NCBI GenBank assembly: GCA_035647615.1
Contig: DASRND010000025.1
Location: 1 to 64,000 of the forward strand
DNA: 64,000 nucleotides
DNA from: Bacteroidales bacterium
Lineage (GTDB): Bacteria > Bacteroidota > Bacteroidia > Bacteroidales > 4484-276
Direction of reading: 5' to 3'
A program made the translations under genes and the position numbers. Positions 13,608 through 22,409 of this stretch are shown here, piece after piece. Positions within the stretch are counted from its first letter, which is position 1. Each line of letters begins with the position of its first letter. Below the pieces are notes generated by a model. That model was not told the origin of the DNA. It saw nothing but the letters and a program-made list of their open reading frames with translations, and ran no database searches.

Positions 13608-15149
13608 ATGAAACGGAAGTTACTTTTTTTATTTTTCGACATCATTTTTGTCGCCTTTTCTTTCCTTTTGCTGGCATGGCTGAAGCCTGGAACGCGGGCT
13701 GTGATCCTGCCGACATATTATGGTTGGTTCCTGTTGTTTTTACTGGTATGGGTTTTTGTTTCGTATTTTGCTAAGAAATATGATTCAGACAGGTTTAGCT
13801 TTTTTAAACAAAAAATTTTATCCATACTTCTTTCCAATTTCATCATCGTGGGTTTGGCAACAGCAGCCATGTACCTTTTTGGAGGCTATCAGTTTTCACG
13901 ATTTCTTTTGTTAGGAACTGTTATTATTACAACCATTGTAGAGATTACCGGAGCTGCCATCATTTACGTTTTTAAGAGTTCTGTGGTTGTAGAGTATGAT
14001 AACGATAAGCCGGTTGGAGACATCTATCAGGATACTTACAACAAAAAGCAAAGGCTGCCTTTGCGCAAGCACCAGAAAAAAAGTTCTCCGGGCGAGCAGC
14101 AGGAAATCGATACTGCCCTGCTCGATCTCGTTTATAAAGAAGAAGGTGAGGAGGTGGGAGCCTTCATTGGTGAATACATTAAAAAATCGAATGGGCTTCT
14201 TAAGATCGTTTCAACAAGCACTCGTTTTAATATTTCCATCCTGTCGCATACCTATGGCTGCCTTGTCAACCTTCATCGCATCAACGACATCCAGTATATC
14301 AATAAATTTTTTGAGGAAGCTAATACAAAGTTGCCAATAGGTGGGCTTTTTATGGGAAAAGCAGAAACGCATAAAAATCGTAAAGAACGCATCCTGAAGA
14401 AGTATTTTTTTCCGCTCAACTATTCGATCTATACAATCGATTTTATTTTGAAACGGGTCTTCCCTAAAGTTCTGGGTCTCAAGAAAATTTATTTTGGCAT
14501 AACGAAGGGGCACAATCGTTTGCTTTCACGTGCCGAAACACTTGGCCGTCTTTATTCCTGTGGTTTTGAAGTGCTGGAAGAAAAATTTATTAATGGTCAT
14601 TTGTTTTTCGCAGCCCGAAAAACGGGTAAACCATCGTTTCCAAAATCACCTACGTATGGCCCTATTATCCGGCTCAACCGTGTGGGCAGAGATGGAAAGA
14701 TGTTTCATGTGTATAAAATGCGCACCATGCATCCCTTTGCGGAGTACCTGCAGGCCTACGTTCATAAGTTAAATGATCTGCAGGAAGGAGGCAAGTTTAA
14801 AGACGATTTTCGCGTGAGTACCATTGGGCTGATTATGCGCAAGGTGTGGATTGATGAGCTGCCTATGCTTGTTAACCTGCTCAAGGGCGAAATAAAGCTC
14901 GTGGGCGTGCGACCGTTGAGCCAACATTATTACAACTTGTATTCTGTCGAGCTGCAGCAAAAAAGAATAAAACACAAACCCGGATTGGTGCCTCCATTTT
15001 ATAAAGATATGCCCAAAGAACTGGATGAGATTATGGAGTCGGAGATGCGCTATCTGGAGGCTTACGAAAAAGCTCCCTTTAAAACTGACGTTACTTATTT
15101 TTTCGCTGCTGTTGGTAATATCTTTTTTAAGCACGCACGAAGCAATTAA
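13608..15149 (+). CDS. Undecaprenyl-phosphate sugar phosphotransferase
   Basis: The 513-residue protein has four N-terminal transmembrane segments (about residues 4-25, 34-55, 66-88 and 93-117). Its C-terminal bacterial sugar transferase domain (about 345-500) shows 'MFHVYKMRTMHPFAEYLQAY', 'IDELPMLVNLLKGEIKLVG', 'VRPLSQHYY' and 'HKPGLVPPFY'. The enzyme should move a sugar-1-phosphate from a nucleotide sugar to undecaprenyl phosphate, the first step of exopolysaccharide or O-unit assembly. The middle (about 130-340) is not the usual CoA-binding Rossmann domain but a cytoplasmic domain common in Bacteroidota members, which I cannot assign. It has its own promoter-like -7 box. It is probably the initiating enzyme for the cluster. 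Confidence 0.88.
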   Translation: MKRKLLFLFFDIIFVAFSFLLLAWLKPGTRAVILPTYYGWFLLFLLVWVFVSYFAKKYDSDRFSFFKQKILSILLSNFIIVGLATAAMYLFGGYQFSRFLLLGTVIITTIVEITGAAIIYVFKSSVVVEYDNDKPVGDIYQDTYNKKQRLPLRKHQKKSSPGEQQEIDTALLDLVYKEEGEEVGAFIGEYIKKSNGLLKIVSTSTRFNISILSHTYGCLVNLHRINDIQYINKFFEEANTKLPIGGLFMGKAETHKNRKERILKKYFFPLNYSIYTIDFILKRVFPKVLGLKKIYFGITKGHNRLLSRAETLGRLYSCGFEVLEEKFINGHLFFAARKTGKPSFPKSPTYGPIIRLNRVGRDGKMFHVYKMRTMHPFAEYLQAYVHKLNDLQEGGKFKDDFRVSTIGLIMRKVWIDELPMLVNLLKGEIKLVGVRPLSQHYYNLYSVELQQKRIKHKPGLVPPFYKDMPKELDEIMESEMRYLEAYEKAPFKTDVTYFFAAVGNIFFKHARSN

Positions 15150-15193
15150 TACCCCGAAGCACTATTTGCTTTATTTTTGCTTCCTATTTGTAA

Positions 15194-15943
15194 ATGGTTA
15201 TGACACTTCGATTTGGTAAATATTTTCGATTGGTGCTTATGAGCACGGTATTCATCCTATTGAATAGCTACGCCTGCAAGGCTCAATCTCTGCCCGGAAC
15301 TACAGGATATTTCAACATTCCCTCAGCCGAAATTTATCCCGATCGTACATTATTTGTTGGAACCAATTTGCTTAACAAGGAATACAAAAAATGGGGCAAT
15401 CCCGATTATCATGCAATGGATTTCTTTGTCACCACTACTTTTATCCCTTTCGTCGAACTCTCGGTGCGTTACTCCCGCATGATCGATTTGCCCGGAGAAT
15501 TGTACAAGAGTACTGTTGGCGATAGAATGGCTTCCATCCGTGTGCGTCCGCTCAAAGAGGGCCGGTACCATCCTGCAGTAGTGGTGGGGCTGCAAAACTT
15601 TTTCACCACCCTGCAGTCGGGCGGTGCTTCTCATTTCAACTCTACCTATGTTGTTCTCACTAAGAATTTCCGTCTCAACACCTTTATCGACAGGGTGGGG
15701 GTGACGGCAGGTTACGGTTCCGATCTTTTTACTGCTGCCGATTACCAATTTCTCGGTCTCTTCTATGGTATCAATTTCTCGCCGAAAAATATGGATTTCC
15801 TGGAGCTGATGGTTGAGTATGATGCCGACAAGTGGAATGCCGGTGCACGGGTTACGATTTTGAAACACGTGGTCATTCTGGCGGGGCTTGAGGGGATGGA
15901 TGCTTTTTCCGGTGGCATCAGCTACAAGTTTCAGTTGCCTTAA
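15194..15943 (+). CDS. YjbH-like outer-membrane beta-barrel lipoprotein-type protein
   Basis: The 249-residue protein has a signal peptide (hydrophobic 'LVLMSTVFILLNSYACKAQS') followed by 'LPGTTGYFNIPSAEIYPDRT', the standard start of YjbH/DUF940 domains. The rest alternates polar and aromatic residues like a beta barrel and ends in 'GGISYKFQLP', a typical terminal strand. E. coli YjbH, about 700 residues, works with GfcABCD-type proteins in exopolysaccharide export; this one keeps only the first domain, the usual Bacteroidota size. The signal peptide Cys sits at the hydrophobic core end, so lipidation is possible. It directly follows the sugar transferase, which supports a role in the glycan's passage to the surface. 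Confidence 0.8.
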   Translation: MVMTLRFGKYFRLVLMSTVFILLNSYACKAQSLPGTTGYFNIPSAEIYPDRTLFVGTNLLNKEYKKWGNPDYHAMDFFVTTTFIPFVELSVRYSRMIDLPGELYKSTVGDRMASIRVRPLKEGRYHPAVVVGLQNFFTTLQSGGASHFNSTYVVLTKNFRLNTFIDRVGVTAGYGSDLFTAADYQFLGLFYGINFSPKNMDFLELMVEYDADKWNAGARVTILKHVVILAGLEGMDAFSGGISYKFQLP

Positions 15944-15982
15944 AAGGATTACTATTATTTTTCAAAGCAAAAAAACTTTATC

Positions 15983-16549
15983 ATGTCTAAAAAATATCTG
16001 ATTGGTGTGGTTCACGGGAGGTTCCAACCTCTGCACAACGACCATCTCAAATTTATCCTGGTGGCCTTCGAACGAGCCGAGCTAATGTATGTTGGCATTA
16101 CCAATCCCGACACAAGCCTCACTGCCGCTGACGGCGCCGACAGCAACCGCTCGCAGCTTACGGCCAATCCCTGTACTTACTTCGAACGGCTGGAGATGGT
16201 GCGCCTGGCGCTGATAGAAGCCGGAATTCCGCAGGAGCGCTTTCGCGTGGTGCCGTTTCCCATCAACTTTCCCGAATTACTCACCAGCTACTGCCCGGCA
16301 CATGCGGTATTTTTCCATACCATCTACGATGCCTGGGGCGATCGCAAACTCGAGCTGATGCAGGGCGCAGGCCTGCAGGTAGAGTTGCTCTGGAAAAAGC
16401 CGGAAGCCGAAAAAGGAATCAACGCCTCACAGATACGCTCGGCTATTGTTGCGCAGCAGCCATGGCAGCATATGGTTCCCCGGACTGTAGCACAATACCT
16501 CATTGAAAATAAAATTGATGAACGCATCCGTGCGATGAATGTGGGATAG
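15983..16549 (+). CDS. Nicotinamide/nicotinate-nucleotide adenylyltransferase (NadM-like)
   Basis: The 188-residue protein is a nucleotidyltransferase of the HxGH class: 'VVHGRFQPLHNDHLKFIL' at residues 9-26 holds the catalytic histidines, and 'INASQIRSAI' near residue 146 is the ISxSxIR-type triphosphate site. This pattern matches archaeal-type NadM, which joins NMN or NaMN to AMP to make NAD or its precursor. The name is based on motifs; other small cytidylyl- or adenylyltransferases share them, but the GRFQP start is characteristic. A short 39-base gap separates it from the yjbH-like gene. A strong bidirectional terminator follows. Confidence 0.8.
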   Translation: MSKKYLIGVVHGRFQPLHNDHLKFILVAFERAELMYVGITNPDTSLTAADGADSNRSQLTANPCTYFERLEMVRLALIEAGIPQERFRVVPFPINFPELLTSYCPAHAVFFHTIYDAWGDRKLELMQGAGLQVELLWKKPEAEKGINASQIRSAIVAQQPWQHMVPRTVAQYLIENKIDERIRAMNVG

Positions 16550-16594
16550 TGAAGAGTAAAAGATCTGAGCCAGACTGTTAGGTGCAGGTCTTAA

Positions 16595-16635
16595 AAAAAA
16601 TCCTCTGTTGTCTTTCGATAACAGAGGATTTTTTT
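16595..16635. terminator. Bidirectional terminator between the NadM-like gene and selD
   Basis: An 11-bp perfect stem (AATCCTCTGTT at 16599-16609 with AACAGAGGATT at 16620-16630) has A-run on the left and T-run on the right, so it can end transcription of the two convergent genes. Confidence 0.9.
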
Positions 16636-16649
16636 GTAGAAGCCTACGG

Positions 16650-17708
16650 TTATTCAATCACTTCTACCAGAACTTGTCCTTTTTTGGTAATCTCGCCTAT
16701 TGGCGTAGTGAAATCCTGTAATCCGTTGGCAGTCATTATCGCCTCAAAGGCTTTTCGGTTTTCTTTGGCTACCATGATCATCAGTCCGCCGTTGGTTTGT
16801 GGATCGCTGACGATGGCCTTAGTATTTTCACTGAGTCCGTTCAGATGCTGACAATAGTTCTGGTTATTGGTTTTGCCGCCGGCGGTAAGTAGCCCCATCT
16901 CTATGTATTCGTCCAGGTTGGGCAGCAACTTTACTTTCTGCAAGTCAATACGAGCCGAAACATTGCTGGCCTGGCAAATTTCGCCCAGATGCCCGATAAG
17001 TCCAAAGCCGGTAATGTCGGTCATGCTGTGTACAAAATCAAAACCCGATAGTTTCGCGCCAAAGTTGTTGGGCTGTTTTAAATAGCTAACCAGGATTTCC
17101 TCATCTTCCGGGAACAAAACGCCTTTTTTTAATGCCGTCGCCATGATTCCTGTTCCAATGGGTTTGGTGTGATAAATCAGATCGCCTGCCTGTGCTTTGT
17201 CATTGAGCTTAAGCTGCGATATTTTAGCTGTTCCCGTTATCGACATCCCAAAAAATACCTGTGGATTGTAGATGGTGTGCCCACCCAGAATGTTAATGTT
17301 GAGTTCGTGGCACAAGTCGCTGGCGCCTTTGATGATTTTACCGGCGATATCGGTGCCATCAAGCTCGCGTGGGTAGCCTAAAATGGCCAATGCGAATGTG
17401 GGAGTTGCTGCTTTGGCGTAGATGTCGCTGATGGCGTTGGCGGCAGCGATACGGCCAAATAGCTCCGGGTCGTCCACAATGGGCGTGAAAAAATCCAGGC
17501 TGTAAACCATGCAGTGCTCGTCGTCAATCTTCACGATGGCAGCATCTTCGTTGTTTCTAAAATCTGAAAGAATCATCGGGTTAGTCGGGGTGGTAATGTT
17601 GTTGATGATACCTGAAAGTTGGTTGTTTGGTACCTTACAACCACACCCTCCGGCTATGGAAAATTGGGTGAGTTTAAGCGGCGTAATCTCTGGTGTTGTT
17701 GGTTTCAT
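16650..17708 (-). CDS. selD: Selenide, water dikinase
   Basis: The 352-residue protein is SelD, which makes selenophosphate from selenide and ATP. It has the N-terminal catalytic motif 'AGGCGCKV' (residues 19-26), where C22 and K25 correspond to the essential Cys17 and Lys20 of E. coli; the active-site position is Cys, not selenocysteine. Further marks are 'YSLDFFTPIVDDP', 'GGHTIYNPQVFFGM', 'MTDITGFGLIGHL' and 'SDPQTNGGLMI'. Length is standard. No SelA, SelB, tRNA-Sec or 2-selenouridine synthase gene is in the window, so which selenium use it serves is unclear. TACATTTG at 17738-17745 (minus) is a plausible -7 element. Confidence 0.96.
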   Translation of the reverse strand: MKPTTPEITPLKLTQFSIAGGCGCKVPNNQLSGIINNITTPTNPMILSDFRNNEDAAIVKIDDEHCMVYSLDFFTPIVDDPELFGRIAAANAISDIYAKAATPTFALAILGYPRELDGTDIAGKIIKGASDLCHELNINILGGHTIYNPQVFFGMSITGTAKISQLKLNDKAQAGDLIYHTKPIGTGIMATALKKGVLFPEDEEILVSYLKQPNNFGAKLSGFDFVHSMTDITGFGLIGHLGEICQASNVSARIDLQKVKLLPNLDEYIEMGLLTAGGKTNNQNYCQHLNGLSENTKAIVSDPQTNGGLMIMVAKENRKAFEAIMTANGLQDFTTPIGEITKKGQVLVEVIE

Positions 17709-17944
17709 AAAGGAATTCGAATTTCCGGTTAAATATGCAAATGTACTCGATTGACCTTTGATGACAGCAATTTTTTAGAAAATTTGGCTTTTCACTTTGA
17801 AATCTGTAAATAAACTTCGACTTTAAATATTTGAAAATTCCTCCCTTTTTCCTTTAGCCATGTTAAAAACTATGAATACATTTGACAGTTAATTTTTAAG
17901 AAGACTGGCGATTCTGCAATCTTAGCAGGCATAATTTCAGAAAA

Positions 17945-20812
17945 ATGAGTAGTAGTTTCAACCAAACCATGCCCAATGGGGAGTCAGCGTTGCACATCCC
18001 TGTTGGCAACCTAATCAATGACATTAGCCTATGGGTTCAGATTATCGGTAGTGAGGGGCAGGTTGTCTTTACCAATCGCTTTGCCGAGCGCCTTAGCGGA
18101 TACTCCGCACAGGAGTTTGCCAATGGCAATTTGTTGTGGGAGGTACTCTTTGCTGATAAGACGAAAGGTCTGCGCCTGAAAAATATTTGTCTGAATATTT
18201 TAAAGGATTCGCGTGGGTTTTCTAACAAGATGATCGAAATCGTGACGCGTGCCGGCGAAAAGAAACGACTTCTCTTTTCCCTGGATATTATCCCGCACGA
18301 TAACGGCAATGATTCCGATGCCATCCTTATTGGAATAGATTACTCTGAAGCGACCAGGTTTTTGAGCGATCTAAAGGCCAGCGAGCAGCGTTACCACAAC
18401 ATATTTAGCCATGCGCCTGTCGGCGTTTTCCGCTCGTTGCGCGAAGGCAAATTTCTGGAGGTAAACGAAACTTTAGCGCACATGTTCGGCTTCGATAATG
18501 CCGATGAGGTATTGAAACAAATCAACGATATCGAACAACAGGTGTATTATGCTCCCGAGCTGCGCCGAACCATTGTTGCCGAAGTGGGTCATTCGTCCCA
18601 AATCCGATCCTATGAAACTATTTTTAATAACCGGCAGGGCAAACCTTTTAATGGTCGTATTAATATGAGTTCACGGTACGACACGGAGCTTGGCCAGTGG
18701 ATTCTCGAAGGAACCGTCGAAGACATCACCGAACGCATTATTGCCGAGCGCAAGCTGCATGAAAACCTCCTGAAGTTTGCCACAATGTTCGAGAATTCGC
18801 CGGTAGCTATGTGGGAAATCGACTACTCTCAGGTGAAAATAGTTTTGAATGATCTCAAAAAATCCCATGCCGACCTGAAGAAGTTCTTTGGTGATAATCC
18901 CGATGAGCTTGTGCGCTGTCGAAGCCTGATCCGTGTTAACAACGTCAATGCAGCCACTTTAAAGCTTCTTGGCTACAGCCAAAAAAAAGATTTATTTTCG
19001 GACTTTTTTAAAACAACGCATAGCTGGTCGATCGAATCGGAGGTAAGCTCTATGCAGGCTTTCGCTGATGGTAAAGATACCTTTGAGCGCGAAATGATAT
19101 TCAAAACCGTGAGCGGAGAAATTAAACATGTGATCGTGCGCTGGGTTCCCACCTCTCCCGTGCACGACTATAGCCATGTTTTGGTAAGCATGATCGACAT
19201 TACCACTCATCGGCTTGAACAGGAAGCCTTGCTAAAAAGTAAAAACGAATTCGCCTCACTTTTTGATGCCATGGACGACCTGGTATTTATTTTTGATGAG
19301 GCAGGGTATTATAGTTTTGTGGCGCCCTCTAATGACGAGCTGCTGGCGGCACCACGCGAAGAACTCCCGGGAAAGTCTCTGCACGATTTTTTTGAGGGTG
19401 AACAGGAGGCCTACTTGATGGAAAATGTTCACAATTGTCTGCAGGAACAAAAAACGGTGAAGGTGGAATACAGCATGATGATCCAGGCCAAAGAGATGTG
19501 GTTTGAGGCTAAGCTTTCGCCGCTTTCGCTAAATACTGTCATCTGCGTGGCGCGCGACATCACCGAGCGGGTGCAGCGTGAAAAAGCCAGCCAGGTGATG
19601 CTCAATATTTCAAAAGCCGTTAGTTTTACAAATCAGATTTCCGACCTCTTTGAAATTATTCGTACTGAGATTTCTTCGCTCATCGACACACGTAACTTTT
19701 TCCTGGCGCTTTACGATGAACCATCCAACCGGCTGACTCTGCCGTATTTTATAGACGAAAAAGACCATTTCGATAGCTTCCCTGCCGAAAATTCAACGAG
19801 TGCTTTGGTGATAGAAACCAAAGAAAGCCTTTTACTCACTAGCGAGCAGATCATGCAACTCATCGATGCGGGAACAATAAAGGCTGTTGGTACCATTCCG
19901 CTGGTGTGGCTGGGTATTCCGCTTATGATCGAAGGGCGTGTGATAGGGGTGATGGCGGTGCAAAACTATCAGGATGCCAGTGCAATCCGCGAAGAGCATC
20001 GGCAGTTACTTCAGGTTATCTCGCCACAGATTAGTCTTTCGATAATGCGCAAACAGGCTGAGGAAAGGCTGTGCCGCTCGGAGCAGGAGCTGCGCAATGC
20101 CAACATTACCAAAGACCGGTTTTTTAATATTATAGCTCACGATCTCAAAAATCCTTTCAACGCTATCATCGGATTTTCTACCCTGCTGTGCGATGAGTGG
20201 AGCGACTTTGATGACGACGACAAAATTACCATGATTACCGCTATCCGCCAATCGTCCGAAAGTGCCTACAATCTGCTGATGAATTTGTTGGAATGGTCGC
20301 GTCTGCGTGTGGGAACCATCGACTATCATCCCGTCGAGACAAACATCAACAGCCTGGTGGACCTCAACATTTCACTGCTCAAACCCAACGCGGACAAGAA
20401 AAATATCCGTCTCACTTTTGAGCCTTGTGCTAATTATCAGGTCTTCGCCGATGTAAATATGCTGCGCACCATCATCCGCAACCTCCTCTCCAACGCCATC
20501 AAATTCACTTATGATTTTGGCATCATCCATATCACCATCTGCTCCGATCCAGAAAGCCCCGAAATGCTGAGGTTATCAATTGCCGACAGCGGCATTGGCA
20601 TTGCTCCTGAGAAAATCGAAACACTATTTAACCTCACCGAAACACACACCACCGCAGGTACCGCCGGCGAGACTGGCACCGGCCTCGGACTGATTCTCTG
20701 TAAAGAATTTATCGACAAAAACCATGGCAAAATCTGGGTAGAGAGCACCGTCGGCACAGGCAGTACTTTTCACGTGACCATTCCGGTTTATGATGCTTCT
20801 AAAAAGCATTAA
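17945..20812 (+). CDS. Multi-PAS/GAF sensor histidine kinase
   Basis: The 955-residue protein has no transmembrane segment and should be a soluble sensor. In order: PAS about 25-135, PAS about 145-265 ('YHNIFSHAPVGVFRSLREGK'), PAS-like about 275-420, PAS about 435-545 ('FASLFDAMDDLVFIFDEAGY'), GAF about 555-705, then the kinase core. The H-box is 'FFNIIAHDLKNPFNAIIGFS', the N-box 'IIRNLLSNAIKFTY', and the G-boxes 'IADSGIGIAPEKI' and 'GTGLGLILCKEFI'. It ends without a receiver domain, and no response regulator is adjacent, so it is an orphan kinase. Ligands are unknown; no haem or flavin signature is evident in the PAS domains. Confidence 0.93.
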   Translation: MSSSFNQTMPNGESALHIPVGNLINDISLWVQIIGSEGQVVFTNRFAERLSGYSAQEFANGNLLWEVLFADKTKGLRLKNICLNILKDSRGFSNKMIEIVTRAGEKKRLLFSLDIIPHDNGNDSDAILIGIDYSEATRFLSDLKASEQRYHNIFSHAPVGVFRSLREGKFLEVNETLAHMFGFDNADEVLKQINDIEQQVYYAPELRRTIVAEVGHSSQIRSYETIFNNRQGKPFNGRINMSSRYDTELGQWILEGTVEDITERIIAERKLHENLLKFATMFENSPVAMWEIDYSQVKIVLNDLKKSHADLKKFFGDNPDELVRCRSLIRVNNVNAATLKLLGYSQKKDLFSDFFKTTHSWSIESEVSSMQAFADGKDTFEREMIFKTVSGEIKHVIVRWVPTSPVHDYSHVLVSMIDITTHRLEQEALLKSKNEFASLFDAMDDLVFIFDEAGYYSFVAPSNDELLAAPREELPGKSLHDFFEGEQEAYLMENVHNCLQEQKTVKVEYSMMIQAKEMWFEAKLSPLSLNTVICVARDITERVQREKASQVMLNISKAVSFTNQISDLFEIIRTEISSLIDTRNFFLALYDEPSNRLTLPYFIDEKDHFDSFPAENSTSALVIETKESLLLTSEQIMQLIDAGTIKAVGTIPLVWLGIPLMIEGRVIGVMAVQNYQDASAIREEHRQLLQVISPQISLSIMRKQAEERLCRSEQELRNANITKDRFFNIIAHDLKNPFNAIIGFSTLLCDEWSDFDDDDKITMITAIRQSSESAYNLLMNLLEWSRLRVGTIDYHPVETNINSLVDLNISLLKPNADKKNIRLTFEPCANYQVFADVNMLRTIIRNLLSNAIKFTYDFGIIHITICSDPESPEMLRLSIADSGIGIAPEKIETLFNLTETHTTAGTAGETGTGLGLILCKEFIDKNHGKIWVESTVGTGSTFHVTIPVYDASKKH

Positions 20813-21072
20813 AAAAGTCGATTTTTAAAATGATAAGCTAATAACGTTGAATACATTAAACGATTTGTTTTTCTGCTAAGGTTGAAATTTTTGATAAGGT
20901 TTTTAGAAAAGAATGAAACCTTATTACCCGATTTTAAAATGTACAAAAAACACAAAATTTGGTACACATCCCATTAACATGCGACTTTTAGGTGGTAATG
21001 GTATTTGATTCGTTATCCAACTTCTTTCCCAACCCAAATTTGAAAACCCGACAACTTCTTCCTTCTCCCGCG
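20813..21072. other. Gap without recognised gene
   Basis: AT-rich convergent intergenic DNA between the kinase and purM. No terminator with a clear stem and T-run was seen; the only structured part is the GCGCC-type array that follows. Confidence 0.5.
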
Positions 21073-21137
21073 TACTCCCTACGCCATGCTCCCTGCGCCA
21101 TGCTCTTTGCTCCCTGCGCCCTGCGCCTTGCGCCTAG
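21073..21137. repeat. GCGCCATGCTCCCT-type array at the purM 3' end
   Basis: Units like 'ccctgcgccatgct' recur with variants ('ctttgctccctgcgcc', 'ctgcgccttgcgcc'). The array runs up to the stop codon of purM. It is a repeat family separate from the CTCATCTC and CTAC types. Confidence 0.75.
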
Positions 21138-21138
21138 C

Positions 21139-22302
21139 TCAATACTCCACCTTTTCTCCTTCCACAACAATCGTCAACCGGCGCTTTTCTGCTTTCTCGC
21201 AGCGTCCTACAATCTTCGCGTCCACATCAAAAGATTTTGAAATTTGGATGATGCTGGCTGCTGTGGCGGTATCGGTGTAAATTTCCATGCGGTGTCCCAT
21301 GTTGAAAACCTGATACATCTCACGCTTGGGTATTTTTCCTTCGGAATTGATCATTCGGAATAGGAGAGGAGTGTCAAATAAGTTGTCCTTGATGATGTGC
21401 AAACGATCCGTGAAATGAAGAATTTTTGTCTGGCCGCCACCGGTACAGTGCACCATTCCATGAATTTTGGGTCGCAGCTCTTCAAGAATCTTTTTGATGA
21501 TGGGTGCATACGTCCGCGTTGGCGACAGCACCATGCGTCCGGCGTCCATGCCTGCTATTTCAGTAACATCGGTAAGATTGTGCTTGCCGGTATACACGAG
21601 GTTGTTGGGCACGTGATCGTCAAAACTTTCGGGATATTTTTCGGCGAGCGCGTGATTAAAAACTTCGTGGCGCGCCATCGTCAGGCCGTTGCTGCCCATG
21701 CCGCTGTTGTATTCGGTTTCGTAAGTTGCCTGCCCAGCCGAAGCCAGCCCCACTATCACATCACCCGCACCGATGCGGCGGTTGTCGATCACTTCGGTGC
21801 GCGGCATACGCGTCGTTACCGTAGAGTCGACAATGATGGTGCGCACCAAATCGCCTACGTCAGCTGTCTCGCCGCCGGTGCTGTAAATCATAACGCGCTG
21901 GCTGCGCATCTTCTCCAAAAATTCCTCGGTGCCGCTGATGATGGCTCCTATCACCTCGCCTGGTATCAGATGTTTGTTGCGCCCGATGGTGGAGGAGAGC
22001 AATATGCTGCCCGAAGTTCCCACACACATCACATCGTCCAGATTCATCACCACTGCGTCTTGCGCTATGCCTTTCCACACGCTCAGGTCGCCGGTTTCTT
22101 TCCAGTACATATAAGCCAGCGACGACTTGGTGCCGGCGCCGTCAGCATGCATCACGTTGCAGAACTTTGCATCGCCACCCAACATGTCGGGGACGATCTT
22201 GCAGAATGCTCCCGGAAAAAGTCCTTTATCGATGTTTCGGATGGCCGCGTGAACATCATCTTTTGTTGCAGAAACGCCTCTTTGATTATATTTGCTCTCC
22301 AT
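21139..22302 (-). CDS. purM: Phosphoribosylformylglycinamidine cyclo-ligase (AIR synthase)
   Basis: The protein closes the imidazole ring in purine synthesis (FGAM to AIR, ATP-dependent). The Bacteroidota form is about 390 residues, and this one is 387 when started at the ATG at 22302, giving 'MESKYNQRGVSATKDDVHAA'; the longer frame to 22350 adds 16 residues the family lacks. Conserved pieces: 'MHADGAGTKSSLAYMYWKET', 'YSTGGETADVGDLVRTIIVD', 'GLASAGQATYETEYNSGMGS', 'SPTRTYAPI' and 'VFNMGHRMEIY'. It stands alone, divergent from recQ. A GCGCC-type repeat array starts at its stop, so the 3' end may have been touched by an insertion, but the C-terminus looks complete. Confidence 0.94.
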   Translation of the reverse strand: MESKYNQRGVSATKDDVHAAIRNIDKGLFPGAFCKIVPDMLGGDAKFCNVMHADGAGTKSSLAYMYWKETGDLSVWKGIAQDAVVMNLDDVMCVGTSGSILLSSTIGRNKHLIPGEVIGAIISGTEEFLEKMRSQRVMIYSTGGETADVGDLVRTIIVDSTVTTRMPRTEVIDNRRIGAGDVIVGLASAGQATYETEYNSGMGSNGLTMARHEVFNHALAEKYPESFDDHVPNNLVYTGKHNLTDVTEIAGMDAGRMVLSPTRTYAPIIKKILEELRPKIHGMVHCTGGGQTKILHFTDRLHIIKDNLFDTPLLFRMINSEGKIPKREMYQVFNMGHRMEIYTDTATAASIIQISKSFDVDAKIVGRCEKAEKRRLTIVVEGEKVEY

Positions 22303-22409
22303 TTGCTTTTTTATGTCAGAATGCAAACATACATTTTTTCGATCGGCCATCCCGGAATCGTTAGCTAACAGCAGGATGAAGGATTTTATTTTTATAAAGT
22401 TTTGCCGCC

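Noticed and set aside
21397..22368. 323-residue plus-strand ORF opposite purM
   Set aside because: Antisense to PurM; His/Ala-rich shadow without motifs.
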